Assembly (NCBI GenBank): GCA_050084515.1
Contig: CM114272.1
Location: 38,440,001-38,504,000, forward strand
Direction: 5' to 3'
DNA from: Blasia pusilla
Taxonomy: Eukaryota > Marchantiophyta > Marchantiopsida > Blasiales
DNA: 64,000 bases
Position numbers and translations under genes: made by a program. Of this stretch, positions 44,330 to 56,199 are shown in pieces (the first letter of the stretch is position 1; the number at the start of each line of letters is the position of its first letter). The notes below the pieces were generated by a model, which did no database searches, had not been told where the DNA came from, and saw only the letters and a program-made list of their open reading frames with translations.

Positions 44330-47300
44330 TCAATCATTTGCTAGTACTGACTTTGGTGGTACAGTTTCAACTATCTGAGTTTTCATACGTTCTGGCACTG
44401 CAGCCCCCATCTCTACTTGTACACTCTTGAGGACTTCTTCCCAAGTGACATTCTCATCATCAGAGTGCTCATCATGTTCACCGTCACCCAGATCCTCATC
44501 AGTTCCCACCTCTTCAACCTGTGATATTAACCCAGCCAAAAATGTGAGATATCAAGTATTTTGACTTGGAAAACACTAGCAATGCAGAAGTCCATGGAAT
44601 GTGCATAAGTAGACTCACCTCATGAGTCCCACTTTGAAGGGGTTCATCTTCTATATCATAAAACTCTTTTCGGAAAGGAACCTTTCGTAGTAGTTGCTCT
44701 TTGGGAAGTTTTAGAGGTTGATGTTCGTGTTCCTTGGCCGAGGTACTTTGTACTGCATCCTCTAGTCTATCAGGAGGTGGAGTAAAGAAAGGAATCTTTC
44801 CTCTCTGCCAGTCATACAGGACCATCTTTGCTGCACACTGGAGATCAGGTTCTCCCCCCTACAAGGCAAGTTCATGAAAAATAGAAACAATCAACACCTT
44901 TAAAATTCAAGCTACTCATAGGAAGTGACATACTGGTGGTAATGAGCAGGATTGAATACCTTCAGAAGTTTCCCTGAGATCTTGCAGAGCTGTGAGAGGA
45001 AATCCTCATCATCTTTCCTGTGAGCCGTTAATCAAGACTACATTAGTATGGGGTAATCCCTGTTTGCACACATTGCATCAGCTCACTATCACAAAACAGA
45101 AGTTCATAAATGACAAGCTCCAAAGAAAATCTTGGCTAGAGCCTACAAGCACCAAACTACTAGATATGTTCTGGCTCAGAGATACTTGAATTTATGAAGC
45201 CACATCAGGAGATATGCAATCCTAACCTCCTTCAATGAGGAGGAAGATAGCTTATATTAAAGTTTACAGATTGTTCAGCACAACAGACAATTGTCATAAA
45301 GCTAAATGAATTAGGCCTAGGAACTCTTCTGTGAAGACATGCTAGGGTATCACATACCAGTCTTTGACTTTGTATGCCCGTGTCAAGTAGTCTTTCTTGA
45401 CTCTTGACAGAACTTCTCCTATGTGCTCGCTTGGATCTTCCAGATTTCCTACCCGGACCTGCATCCAATCCAAGCAAAAATTTCATTGACCTAGAACTCA
45501 CTGCGCCACGACAAGAAGATTGTGGATAACAACAGGGATATTGGAGTTCTAAATACACAAAGGCAACAAAATAGGCAGAAGCGCTAAGTTTCTAAGTGAA
45601 AGGTTGATCATGTCAATGATAAATATCCACAGGTATTTTAATACATGAGAGAGACCCACTCAACCTCCAAAGTCAGAATCCAACAAGGAGAGCTTCCTGC
45701 CAATCTGCCTTGAAAAATTATCCACTACATATTACTTCAACCTATATGTTTCACGGGTTGACCTAGAGTTTCCAGGAAGCTGCTTACCACTCCTTTCAGA
45801 ACAATGTCGGTTTCATTATCATGACTTTGATATACCACTCCAGGGCAATCGATCAAAAATATTTTTTTGGTAAGAGTGATATACTGCCATACTTTTGTCT
45901 CTCCTGGAATTGGAGCAACCTTGCAAACCTGCGACTCTCCAGCAGAATATTACTATCATTCAGTATCCTTAATAAAAAAACAAAGGTGTTGCAGCATCTG
46001 TAAAAGATCATGATATTGGATCTCTATGATTCCTTTTTATTGACTGATATTGGCTCATAAGGGGCCACCTGTAAAAAAGACCTTATTCTCCTTTAAGATC
46101 ACGAATGCTCTTGACGTCTCTAAAAGAATAGAACTCACATTCTTAGTTCGGAGCGTGTTAATAATGGAAGACTTCCCAACATTAGGATAACCCACAAATC
46201 CAACAGAAATTGCCTGCTTATCATTTTTGAGGTGAGCCAGTTGTCTAAGAAGGGAGAGAAGAGAACCCTGCACATAGTGAAGTTGACATGAATCAAAACA
46301 CACTTTGGAGCCCACTGATGATTCAAATCAACACTACTGATAATAAACCGTCAGATATCAGATGCTCAATAGGAACAACTGTGGCAAAAGCTTCAAAGAG
46401 AAGAAAAAAAGGATCCTGAAGGCTTGAACTCCTGATCATGCAAAACAATCACACAAGGAAAGCAACTCTTCCATCCAACTCCATGAGATGAAGTACCTTC
46501 CCAAAGGGATTAGTAACACTCGCATGGAAAGCGAGGGTTGGATATTCACGAGAAAGTGTGTGGAGCCATCCTTTGGTCACCCATGAAGGGACTAGGTCAC
46601 ACTGCAACAGGCACATGTTACAAGCATATCAACAACAAGAATACAGGAAGTAAAGGAAAGTTTCAAATTTAATCAATAAACCCTGGAAATCACTAAAAGG
46701 AAACCACCCAAAAGCCTGTGTCTTGCTGCCTTGCACACAAAGTACTAACAACCATACACTAAAATACATGCAAGGTTTACATACATGATGGATGTTGCAA
46801 GTTTCTCACCTTATTTAGAATAAATATTAGGTGCTTATGCTTGCAGTTCTGTTTCAGGTGCTTCTCTAGATGACGGCAACGGGTTCCCTCTGGATCTCTA
46901 GCATCTAGGACCTGCACGTGGCAGCATACAGGCACTCTTAGTCCTCTGAGTACAACTTGTTGATTTCAATGCATGTAAGTCACCAGACAGATGCCAAAAG
47001 ATATTCCATATTTAATCAGCAAGGATGGTTCCACATGTGCTAGTTCTGTTTGGGTTAGAAGTTCAAGAAGAACTAAAACGTACTTCCACAACCACGTCAG
47101 ATGAATCAATCACTTTGTAGAGCTCCCCCCAAATGCGCTTGCTTTGACCCTTATCGAACATACTGTGCCTGGCTTGATTGCGAAGCCCATCATCAGTCTC
47201 ACCATCAATATTCACCACACCACCGCCTTTCACAAATTCATCTGCATTACGCAGACAACCAAGAGCCTTTTCAGTATATTCAGTAACTTCTCCGTGAAGG

Positions 47301-48681
47301 TTGTGAAGAAAACTCTATGCCCTACATAACCTACCCGTAATTCAACACGAAAAATGGTCAAAGCAGTCTCACAAACACGTCCTTAATTCTGTCTGATTAG
47401 AGTACTGACTTCATGCATAGATCAAAGGAGAGGAAAAGCGGGACAAATTCGACACAACTCGCACCATGACCCTCATTGACTTTCTCAATCAAAGTTTTGT
47501 AGTCATCGACACCAAGTGTCGGACGTCTTCGTTTCTTCTTAGGTCCAAAAGCATCTGCAAATTTCTCCGTGTCCAGGAGATGAACCCTAGTTTGCTGTTC
47601 AGACCCAGAATGACAATGAAATTGATCAGCCACCGTAGGATGCACCCCTTGAACCGAAACTGGCATGAATGAGAGATTATAGTTCTCCCCAATATCTCCT
47701 AGAACAATATGATTCCTACACTTACACTGAGATATTTGTCCGATGGAAGTTTCCGCTTTCAAATAAAGTACGACCATGGAGAAAAGGAGCTAGTTCACGG
47801 ACTACTTTTATTAATCTAAGCAAGTTGCACACGTCTGGCTCTCGCACTACCGCAATCACCGTCGTAGTCCCCCAGAACCATGCAGACATACATTGGAAAC
47901 AGTTGCAAAAAGCCTCTCTGTACCTTCTGATGGTCGCTGAGCAAGGCAAGAGGAAGCTTTTTATCCTTCAGAATCACTGTATACGAATCGGACACCCGAG
48001 TACGCATTTCCTCCCGGAATGTCTCCAGCTCCTTTTGGCCGATAACTCTCGTGTTCCCTGTTAGACGCAATGCCTTGCCAACGTTACATGTAAATATACA
48101 GAGAAGAAGAAACAAAATTTACTAGCACCATTTATGTGAATGTTCACTCGAAATCAAATAGGCTTCTACACAATGATGCTGTGAAGCACTGAGACTCTCC
48201 ACTATGTCAAACAACTAGTCATGCCACCCTACAGTGGCGGAAGGCCTCCCGCAATTTCCCCAAGGACCTTGCTCAGAGCAATTTATCTTCGCACAATCGA
48301 TAATTCTAATGACACTCCAACTAGAGAGATAAGATCGTGCGGATCAACTGGAGAATATCATTCCTGCAATCCACGCTGCCCCTCTCCGTAAAGTTCCAAA
48401 CTCCAACGGCCTGAAAAAGAATGAGTAACTGGGAGGAGATTAGAGAACCAACCAAACCAACGGCGATCCGGCTGGATACGGGTAGAGGGAAGAGCGTTGG
48501 ACTGATACTCCTGATACAATTTCTCCCCCTTCGCGTTTCGCACAGGTCGCGCCTTGTACATGTGAAGCCGGCGTACTGTGGATGCAGTTCGAGTTCCTGC
48601 TTTCCCATTTCTCCGCTGCTCATCAAGCGAATGCTTCGGCTTTCCGTTCAGCTCTGGCACCTTGGTCTTCTTCTTCCCCAT
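44330..48681 (-). CDS. NUG2: Nuclear/nucleolar GTPase 2, 587 aa, complete
   Basis: A circularly permuted GTPase needed for 60S ribosomal subunit maturation in nucleolus and nucleoplasm. Twelve exons: 48681-48453, 48057-47924, 47594-47465, 47289-47084, 46911-46810, 46601-46497, 46267-46139, 45928-45788, 45458-45358, 45017-44960, 44858-44619 and 44518-44330. All introns are GT..AG and phases agree; the sum is 1764 nt. Parts in order: basic N-terminus ([20 protein letters not shown]), NGP1NT-type region ([35 protein letters not shown]), and the permuted GTPase motifs. These are G4 ILNK|CDLVP across the exon 5/6 junction, G5 FHASV, G1 [10 protein letters not shown]2-region PGETKVWQ and G3 DCPG. 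The tail has [20 protein letters not shown] then KIPFFTPPP, and an acidic C-terminus ([20 protein letters not shown]). Length and order match plant NOG2/NUG2, perhaps with a shorter acidic tail. The exon 3/4 acceptor (ending 47290) is the least certain junction. Confidence 0.95.
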
Positions 48682-50600
48682 CTTCTTGTACGCCTTCACG
48701 TCTGGACGAATATATTGCGGCTCTCGACGAATTAAACCACTGTTGGCGCACTTAACATTTCCAAACCTTGAGTCCTTCCGCAATCATAACAAGTTCCACG
48801 CGTTCTACACTGCCCTCAATACGTCTGCACGCTGGAGTCCTCGTGTGTTCGATGAGTTCCAGATCAATTTCATCGGCTACCCCGCAGTCCTTGGCCTTCG
48901 TCACCGTACCCTTCACCAAAAAACTATCCTAAAACTACTTCCGCTTCCTCCGATAATCCCTCAACCCTAAGAGCCCTGCCTGGTGGAGGAGCTTAGGAGA
49001 GTTCATTACCTATCACTGAACCCTAGCTCACGATTTTACAATCGAGAACCCTCTAAATGAAGAGCAGATAGAGTTTGGCGTAGTCACCTGGCCAACCGGG
49101 AAAGCAACCAAATTCCCGGGAAATCATATTATTAAGGGGTTAGCTCACTTTGAAGACCAGCAAGAATGCGGCCCTGAACTGCTGTTCCATATGGGTAGTG
49201 GTAGTTAACGGACATCGTAAAGGAATTGTTAGGTAGAGTACACGCATAGCAGCAGTTAAATAATGTGACAATTTAGACCGGCAAAGAGGTGTAATGGTAA
49301 AGTTCACGGGCCGATTGCCTAAATCAGCTAGGGGATAGTTTTACGATCGGGTAAGGTGTTTAATTTCACAAGAATGAAAGTAGGTACCCAGGCAATTCGT
49401 TTATTTTAAATACTAAAAAAAATTTATAGTTAGTCAATTAGGTTAGCCACTTTAAGTGGGAATAGTTGCTATGGAAGTGGTTGGATGTTATTGTTGTTGT
49501 CATTACAAGAGACGATTACCTTGAGAAACACACGAGAAACGAGCAGGATGATGCCACTACCAGCGTCGCGGCATGCGTGAGAAAGGATGAATCACATTTC
49601 ATGAATGGTCTAAAATGCCCGAGAGACCATCAACTGGAATGTCTATGATAGCCCTGGCATTGATTGAGAAAACACTAATAGTGAGAACACGACGAATACT
49701 GTGAGGCACGGCAAACCTATTTTCAATGGTGGGAAGCGTTTGTGATCACTTATGGTTCCATTATTGAAGTGGCTAGAAGTAGTGAACGCATGAACTCCAG
49801 GGACAGCAGGAGTATGTGGCTCAAACATACTCCCTGCTCAAACAAACAAGTTGTTGCAGATGACCCTGTGCAAACAACGAAAAAGACTTACTTTCCATGT
49901 GTTGAGGGGATTGAATGTATAGCAACATATATGGGATAGGATAAGGAGGTAGTGAATCAGAGTGGACAAAATTGTAGTGTGAATACAGTAAAGACATTAA
50001 TGTGCCATAGATGCATGAGTAAAATCAAAACTACTAAACAGCATGAAGTAATTTAAGCAAGTGAGATGGGTAAAGCAATTGCATGTACAACAGACAGTGA
50101 GGTTCATGGTGACATTGATCAGGTTGCAAAAAAAACATTCATTAGAATATAGGGCATGTGTCTGTGCAATGGCTGAATTAGTGGCAATTGGAACAAATGT
50201 ACACTGTGAAAGTATAATGATTTAGATGATTTTACAGTGAAATCATTGAATAAAGGACCAAGCATTTTCGAACATTGTTGAAATGCCATGATTGCAGCAA
50301 ATGTAGAATCGACTCAAACATGTGGTCTGAAAAATGCCATAGTAGTCAATACACAAAATGGGTAACTTCTGCATACACAGGTACCACAATACATGCCAAA
50401 ACAGCCAAGATGGTAGTAGCTGGTTGAACATGGTGTAGCACAAATCAGCAAAGTTGTCTAAGTTGTTAGCTATTTGTCCAAAAACAGCTTCAGTGTAGCA
50501 ACCAACTTGAGGTGCCTACAGTTCATGGACACCTACACTATAGGACACAGGGACTACACGAACATGAAGTGTTGCTCCAAGTCCCTGTCGTTTGGGTACC
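48682..50600. other. Upstream flank of NOG2 and intergenic DNA
   Basis: The first few hundred bases presumably carry the minus-strand promoter. No other gene is recognised to 50600. Confidence 0.4.
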
Positions 50601-50909
50601 TGTTGGCACAATACTTAATGACATTGCGTAATTCAGATTGTATATCATTCAGTTGTTGCTGCAAGATGAGGATATTTGCAGTCAGTTAAGCACGATTGTC
50701 TTAACTAGGGTTAGTTAATCACGGTTAGGCTGACTCGAGACTATGGTTAAGGATAAGGATAGGGTTAGGGTTGCTTGTACATACCCTGTATAATTGAGAA
50801 GAGGACCAGCTCCACTCATTCTCTCATTGTAAATTTCATTCTCCATGGTGGTGTGTGTGTGTGTGAGAGCCATTTTTCACCAATTATGCTTGTTTAGCAG
50901 TTTTCCACA
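50601..50909 (+). repeat. Copia 5' LTR, 309 nt
   Basis: It begins TGTTGG and ends CCACA directly before the primer-binding site. It includes a GT microsatellite near 50850 and a short telomere-like agggttaggg run near 50758. Confidence 0.8.
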
Positions 50910-50921
50910 TGGTATCAGAGC
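50910..50921 (+). promoter_or_regulatory. Primer-binding site for initiator tRNA-Met
   Basis: TGGTATCAGAGC is the standard plant LTR-element sequence complementary to the 3' end of initiator tRNA-Met, immediately after the LTR. Confidence 0.92.
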
Positions 50922-51428
50922 GGGAGGAGAACATCACTTGAAATACTTGGAGTTTGAAGAGAGAAGAGAGGCAAGATAAGGCACAATTTCAGTTTGGGAG
51001 AAGGAAATTTTACTCTAAGCTCAGTGGGTGCACATTTCAAGTGGAGCTTTGATGGTGATAAAACTTTGGAGGCATTTTTTAGGGCTTTCCTGGTCGATTC
51101 AGCCGTCAAGGTCCACATCGGCTAGATTGAGGCCAAAGTTTAGTTGTAGCCGTCTTGTAGACCTCATCAAGAGCTTTCCAATGCACCCAAAATCGCTCGA
51201 TTTTAACATTGTGAGCTCCTGCATCAGTAATTTCAGTGTAGGAAAGTGTAATTAGTGAAGAAAAGTTGTGCAGTTTGCTCTCTATAGGCCAATTTCGACT
51301 AGTTCTTTCATATAGTTGATCAATTTTGGCAAATTTTAGATCAATTTTTTTTGTAGGAGTGCTCTATGCTTCAATTGGAGCAGTAGAAAGCCTGAAATTA
51401 TAATTTTTTGTGAGTGAAATCGTTTATC

Positions 51429-52437
51429 ATGGAGTATTCCTCAGTAGCAATCACAGGCGAGAAGCTAGACAAGCAGAATTACAATCTCTGGAAGTTTCGC
51501 ATGAAATAATTTCTTATAGGTCAAGAACTATGGGAGCTTGTCACAGGTGATGAGGCCAAGCTAGAAGGTGACTTAATAGACTTGAATGTTCGCGCTTGGA
51601 ACAAACGCACAAGGCAAGTAATCCACTATATTTCAATAACGATAAGTTCGCCAATGATAGGTCACATCCAAGATGTTGATACTCCGAAGGAGGCTTGTGA
51701 TGCATTGGAAAATCTGTTCCATACATCTACAAAAAGCCAGAAAGCTTCAATTGAAATAGCAATTGAACGAAGTGAGGAAAGGATCATAGAGCATCAATGA
51801 TTATATTTTGGATATCAGACATATTGTTGATCAGTTGAATAACATTGGAGTGACAGTAGAAGATGATAGTATGATCTTATTCACTCTTCAAGGCCTTCCA
51901 AAGGATTACAAGTCCTTTGAGACCTCTATCTATGTGAGAGAGAAGTATCCAACCTTTCAAGAGTTAGTTCCTTTGTTGATCAATGAAGAGATGCGCCTAG
52001 TAAGTAGCGGTAGTTCGTCTAGTTTGCAAGAGAGTGCGCTATTTGCAGGTTATGGATCAAACAAAGGCAAGGGTCGTGGCAGAAACTTTCGTGGTCGTGG
52101 TGGATATCAAGCATATGGAGGAAGAGGCACTCAATATAACATCACTCAATCAACTACGAACCACTAGCAGACACAATCATATGATGGTGATGGTGGAAAC
52201 CGTTGGGATCGAGGTCAGCAGTAGAGGGTTCATGGATCTTGCAATTACTGTGGGATAAAGGGTCACTATGTAAAGTTTTGCTTTAAGAAGAAGGCAGATA
52301 TGAGAATAGGAGCCTTACAACAACAAAACTATGTGGAGCAACAACACCAAGAGCAGTACCAAGAACAGCAACATTCACAAACGGAGCATCTCTTGGTCAT
52401 GATTCATCATATGGGAGCAATGGTCAAGAATATTTTG
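51429..52437 (+). pseudogene. Copia gag with CCHC zinc knuckle, broken
   Basis: ATG at 51429 opens with GEKLDKQNYNLWKFRMK, a typical copia gag (UBN2-like) start, followed by a stop where relatives continue. The frame resumes with LWELVTGDEAKLEGDL and DTPKEACDALENLFHTST. After a frameshift near 51800 it continues with LFTLQGLPKDYKSFETSIYV and a Gly/Arg-rich tail. CNYCGIKGHYVKFC at 52240-52281 is a perfect CX2CX4HX4C knuckle. A further stop precedes it at about 52165. Confidence 0.88.
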
Positions 52438-53198
52438 TGCATACACATCGCTACACAACATATATCGCTGTCACCGAACACACACACAAACACGCACGAT
52501 CCCATGCTAACTCATGGCATCCAAACAACGAGACAAGAAGTACTAAAATATCTCCAATAAAGTAAGATCCAATCTCTCTCTACACCATCTCACACCATAG
52601 CTCTCAAAGGTGTGCACTCTCTCTCATGTCAAACCAAACCCACTCTCCTAATGAGAGGCTTGGGTTACACTCGCAAGGCAAGGGACCATAGCTCCGCCGC
52701 CTCATGCCAAGAGGTTCAACAAAGAAAGAATGAACTCTCAAGCTCTCTCTCCTTGAGGTATACCCCTCCCCGCACCCAAGCTCTCTCCATGGTAACCTAT
52801 TCTTTGAAGTCACCTCCTTGGCTCTTGACCTAATGTAGGAGGTTAAGGGCTATTTATCAAAAATAGAAAGTCAATCATATATTCAAAATGGTATATACCT
52901 AAATAGTAAGTTCCTCAATATGGCTCCAAATGAGTTGAAACGAAGGGTAAACCTGCTCTCTCATGTTTCTCGGGTCCTCAACAGATCATCCTTGACCTAC
53001 TGAGCGTGTCCTCCACTACTCACGAAGGCGCTCTACTAGATCTCACTGATCTATCTTAAAAGACATGACAATTGTCATCCGTACACACATCGTTACACAA
53101 CATACATCGCTGTCACCGAACACACTCACAAACACGCACAATCCCATGCTAACTCATGGCATCCAAACAACAAGACAAGAAGTATTAAAATATCTCCA
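52438..53198 (-). repeat. 3' LTR of element 3 with 120-nt terminal duplication
   Basis: As read on the minus strand it starts TGGAGATATTTT next to a polypurine-like aactagggggcga and ends GTATGCACA, so TG..CA ends are possible. The first and last 120 nt (52438-52557 and 53088-53198) are copies of each other in direct orientation. Confidence 0.65.
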
Positions 53199-53385
53199 AT
53201 CGCCCCCTAGTTGGTGGTTAGGTCCCTCTAACTCCAGATAGCCATCTATCCCTACCTACCATGACATGCATCTCTCGGACGCTAAGAGCAAGAAGGCCGG
53301 GTACTCATGTGGCCCCATCCTTAGTCGCCTTTCTATCATCCATGTCACAGAAAAAGTCGAAATCGAAACCTACCTAGTATCTCCT

Positions 53386-53736
53386 CTATGTACATCTGGG
53401 ACACATCCATTGTCCTCGAGAAACCCTAGTGAGAGGTGGCGTCAGACATGCCATATGCCAACCTCTCGAACATCCATCACAGACTAGCATTGTGGCCGCA
53501 CCATGGGCAGAACCACACAACATACAACGCAAGCCTGTAGGAACTACTGCTAAGCTCGGATCTACTGTACCATCACTGTTAGGAAGGTGACATGGCGCAC
53601 AATTATGCACATGGTCCCTCCATACCATACCATCGCGTCCCTCCAGCAAGAGAACACCGGATGGCGAAACGTCACGCACTCTCAAGATAGTGCGCCCTAC
53701 AGTCACATCCAACGTTGTCGGTGCCATCTGCTGCAA
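53386..53736 (-). pseudogene. Integrase C-terminal module and PHD finger (element 3), open
   Basis: This 116-codon frame is uninterrupted: APTTLDVTVGRTILRVRDV ... DHVHNCAPCHLPNSDGTV, then LRCMLC, MLVCDGC, GWHMAC and WMCPRC. All eight zinc ligands of a C4HC3 PHD finger are present, with Trp two residues before Met-Cys-Pro-Arg-Cys as is usual. It is the best-preserved PHD finger of the family here. Confidence 0.85.
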
Positions 53737-54927
53737 GTAGACATAATCTCCCTCATGAAACCTCCGGATAGTTGGTCAATAACCACCACCCCGAATAGTC
53801 GCATACCTCAACATATCCCAATGTTGCACAATCACCAAGTTCTCGAACGCCATGGGTATAAGTCTCCGAAATAACTCAGCCCTCTGAGAACATGCTCGCA
53901 TCCATACATCTGGGTCATCAAGGTCCAGCACCTCACCAACATCTCGACGAATGGCCGCCGGTAAATCTGGCTCTCGGCCATAAAGTAGCAAGTACGGTGA
54001 AAAAGACGCTAAGGATGCTTGCCTGCTGAATCTGTATCCCATCGCCAACCACGGCAACAGGAGGTCCCAATCTCCTAGGTGATCTTTCTGCTAGCCATAC
54101 TTCCGTAAGCCCCTCTTCACCGTTTGCACAACTCTCTCCGCTAATCAATCCGCCTCGGAATGATCTCGTGCAGTCGTGCGATGGTCGATCAACGCCTGAT
54201 CACACAAGGTCTGGAACTCACCGTGAAACTCGGTACCCTGGTCTGTCAACACCTCAGCTGGTGCGCCATAATGACTCAGCACTCTGTCAAGGAAGGCATA
54301 AGCTACTCCCTCACTCGCTTTGTCAAGCAATGCAACCAACTCGATCCACTTCGAGAAGTGCTCAACCATCACCAACACATAACGACTGTAACGCTGCGTC
54401 AAAGGAAAATTTCCTGCAAAATCCACACTCCATCTATATCCTAAGCCCATGATCGGTAATGGATACAACTGTGGAGTCGGAGCACTGAACGATGCTCGGA
54501 CCCAATCACACATCATGCATGTGGCAACAAACTGCTGAACGTCAGTCTGAATGCCTCGCCACCAATACTGAATGTGGAGCAAGCTGTACGTCCGCTTTAC
54601 CCCAAAGTGACCCAACTCCTCGTGGGCATGCTGCACTAGTCGTGCTCTCTGCAAAGGATGCGGCACTACACGTACTCTGCCATCCTCCCAAACCCTCAAA
54701 ATATGTGTCCCCTCCCAACGGAATCGTCTGGCCCGTTGTAGGATCCGATCCCGCTCTCTAGCACCCACGGTGCTTGCAACGCTGCCAGCCCGAAGGTACT
54801 CCAAGACTACTCCATCATCATGAATATCTAGGCCATCTGCCGTCTCCTCAATGGCCTCGGGATCCAAGGACTCTCCACTAGACCTCGCCATCAAAGTCTC
54901 CACACTCTGGCTCTCCATAGCCAACAT
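53737..54927 (-). pseudogene. Integrase core (element 3)
   Basis: 54145-54927 carries the complete HHCC region (HAHEELGHFGVKRTYSLL ... CMMC) and the first two catalytic acidic residues (YRWSVDFAG, AEVLTDQGTEFHGEF). Just after the catalytic Glu (DHSEAD) an in-frame stop replaces Gly at about 54148. The rest, WLAMGYRFSRQASLASFSPY then LLLYGREPDLPAAIRRD, continues at 53776-54057 after a frameshift. Confidence 0.88.
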
Positions 54928-54951
54928 GCCTAAATAGGCTGACGCGTGCCA

Positions 54952-55672
54952 TCATGGCACTGACTCCTCATCACTCTCTCCATGCCATGGAGCTCCAATC
55001 GCATCTCGCTGACTCGGGCATGGATTACGACTCAACCCATCTACATCCTGGTTGAGCGTCCCAAGTCTATATACCACCTGAAAATCATAATTCTGCAACA
55101 ACAGAGCCCATCTCGCAAGCTTCCCTGTAAGGTTGTCGGACTCCATCAACCACTTCAGTGGTTGATGATCAGTGATGATGGTAAAGGGATTTCCAAATAA
55201 GTAACATCCCACACCGCAGCCAAGCACTCATCCTCATACGAGCTATACTTCACCTCTGTAGCATTGTTTGAGCAGCTAGCGTAAGCCAACACGAACTCTC
55301 TACCCTCATCATCATGCTGGGTGAGCATCGCTCCAAGCCCCAACATGCTCCAATCTGTGTGCAAGGAAAGGACGCCCCCTGGTTGGTCTCCTCAAGATGC
55401 GCGCGGACCTCAACTTGTCCTTGAGCAACTGAAATGCTCACTCCTGCTCATCTCCCAAGTGCCACTCGTGATCCATCTTGGTCAACAAGGTCTACGGCTT
55501 CGCAATCAAACTGAATCCCTTGACGTACCGCCGATAGAAGTTTGCCAAACCCATGAATGCGCGAACACGGCTCACATTTGTAGGGCGTGGAATGCATGAG
55601 ATAGCCTCTTCATTTGTTTGCTGAACACCAAGGCCCCCTGGGTATATTATATGACCCAAGTACTCAATCTAG
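54952..55672 (-). pseudogene. RNase H and end of RT (element 3)
   Basis: MHTDWSMLGLGAMLTQHDDE (first catalytic Asp intact), AYASCSNNATEVKYSSYEDE, ITDHQPLKWLMESDNLTG and NQDVDGLSRNPCPSQRD mark RNase H, with a small deletion near 55205. RT connection pieces (GLANFYRRYVKG-like, T-lysine-rich) run to the truncation. Confidence 0.8.
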
Positions 55673-56199
55673 TCATTTTCATGACCATACGGATTATGTC
55701 GTAGAGTATAGTGTGCTAGTAGAGGCCATTCCTTATGTAGGACCGTAGTGGCTTGGTAGAGATGCGGTTTCATACATAGTGTTGGGGGTGACTCAGTTGG
55801 GGGTGACTTTTCCAGTAGGGCCGGCTCTTAGGTTGGAGGATATAAGGTGGATGGAATCTGAGTTACTTGGGATACCTAAGTGTGGCCCACCCATCATACA
55901 AAGCTCCATCTCTCAATGTAGGCTCAATGGCTTCTCTTGAGAACCTTGCTCAAGTAAAGTTTTGGAAGTTGGGCTGAAACCTTGAAGCACATAATCACTT
56001 GGATCCACCAGAAAAGAGTGCAACCTGTCTGTAATCGACAGGTTGCCTAAGTACCTTGCCTATAACCCCAAGATGAGGGAAGCGTGCAACCCGTCGGCCT
56101 TCGACGAGTTGTGCAACCCGTCGGCCTTCGACGAGTTGCGCGGGTACCCCGCCTTGGTATCCCGAGACGAGGGAAGGGTGCAACCCCCCGATCTCCGAC
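55673..56199. other. Spacer between element 3 and repeat C copy 2
   Basis: No gene recognised. Towards the right end it contains GTCGGA-type palindromes: one at 56020-56047 and two tandem copies at 56091-56147. Confidence 0.5.

Larger units (their letters stand above)
50601..52437 (+). mobile_element. Ty1/copia element, 5' part only
   Basis: 5' LTR, primer-binding site and gag are present in order on the plus strand. The element is cut at 52437, where a Ty3 LTR begins, so protease, integrase and RT are absent from the window. Confidence 0.88.
52438..55672 (-). mobile_element. Ty3/gypsy element 3 (same family), 3' half
   Basis: It contains a 3' LTR, PHD finger, integrase, RNase H and the end of RT. 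It is truncated inside RT at about 55672 and inserted into copia gag at 52437. The methyltransferase region lies beyond the truncation and is absent. Confidence 0.88.

Noticed and set aside
50755-50775. Telomere-like agggttaggg run
   Set aside because: Only two or three units inside a copia LTR; not a telomere or interstitial telomeric array.
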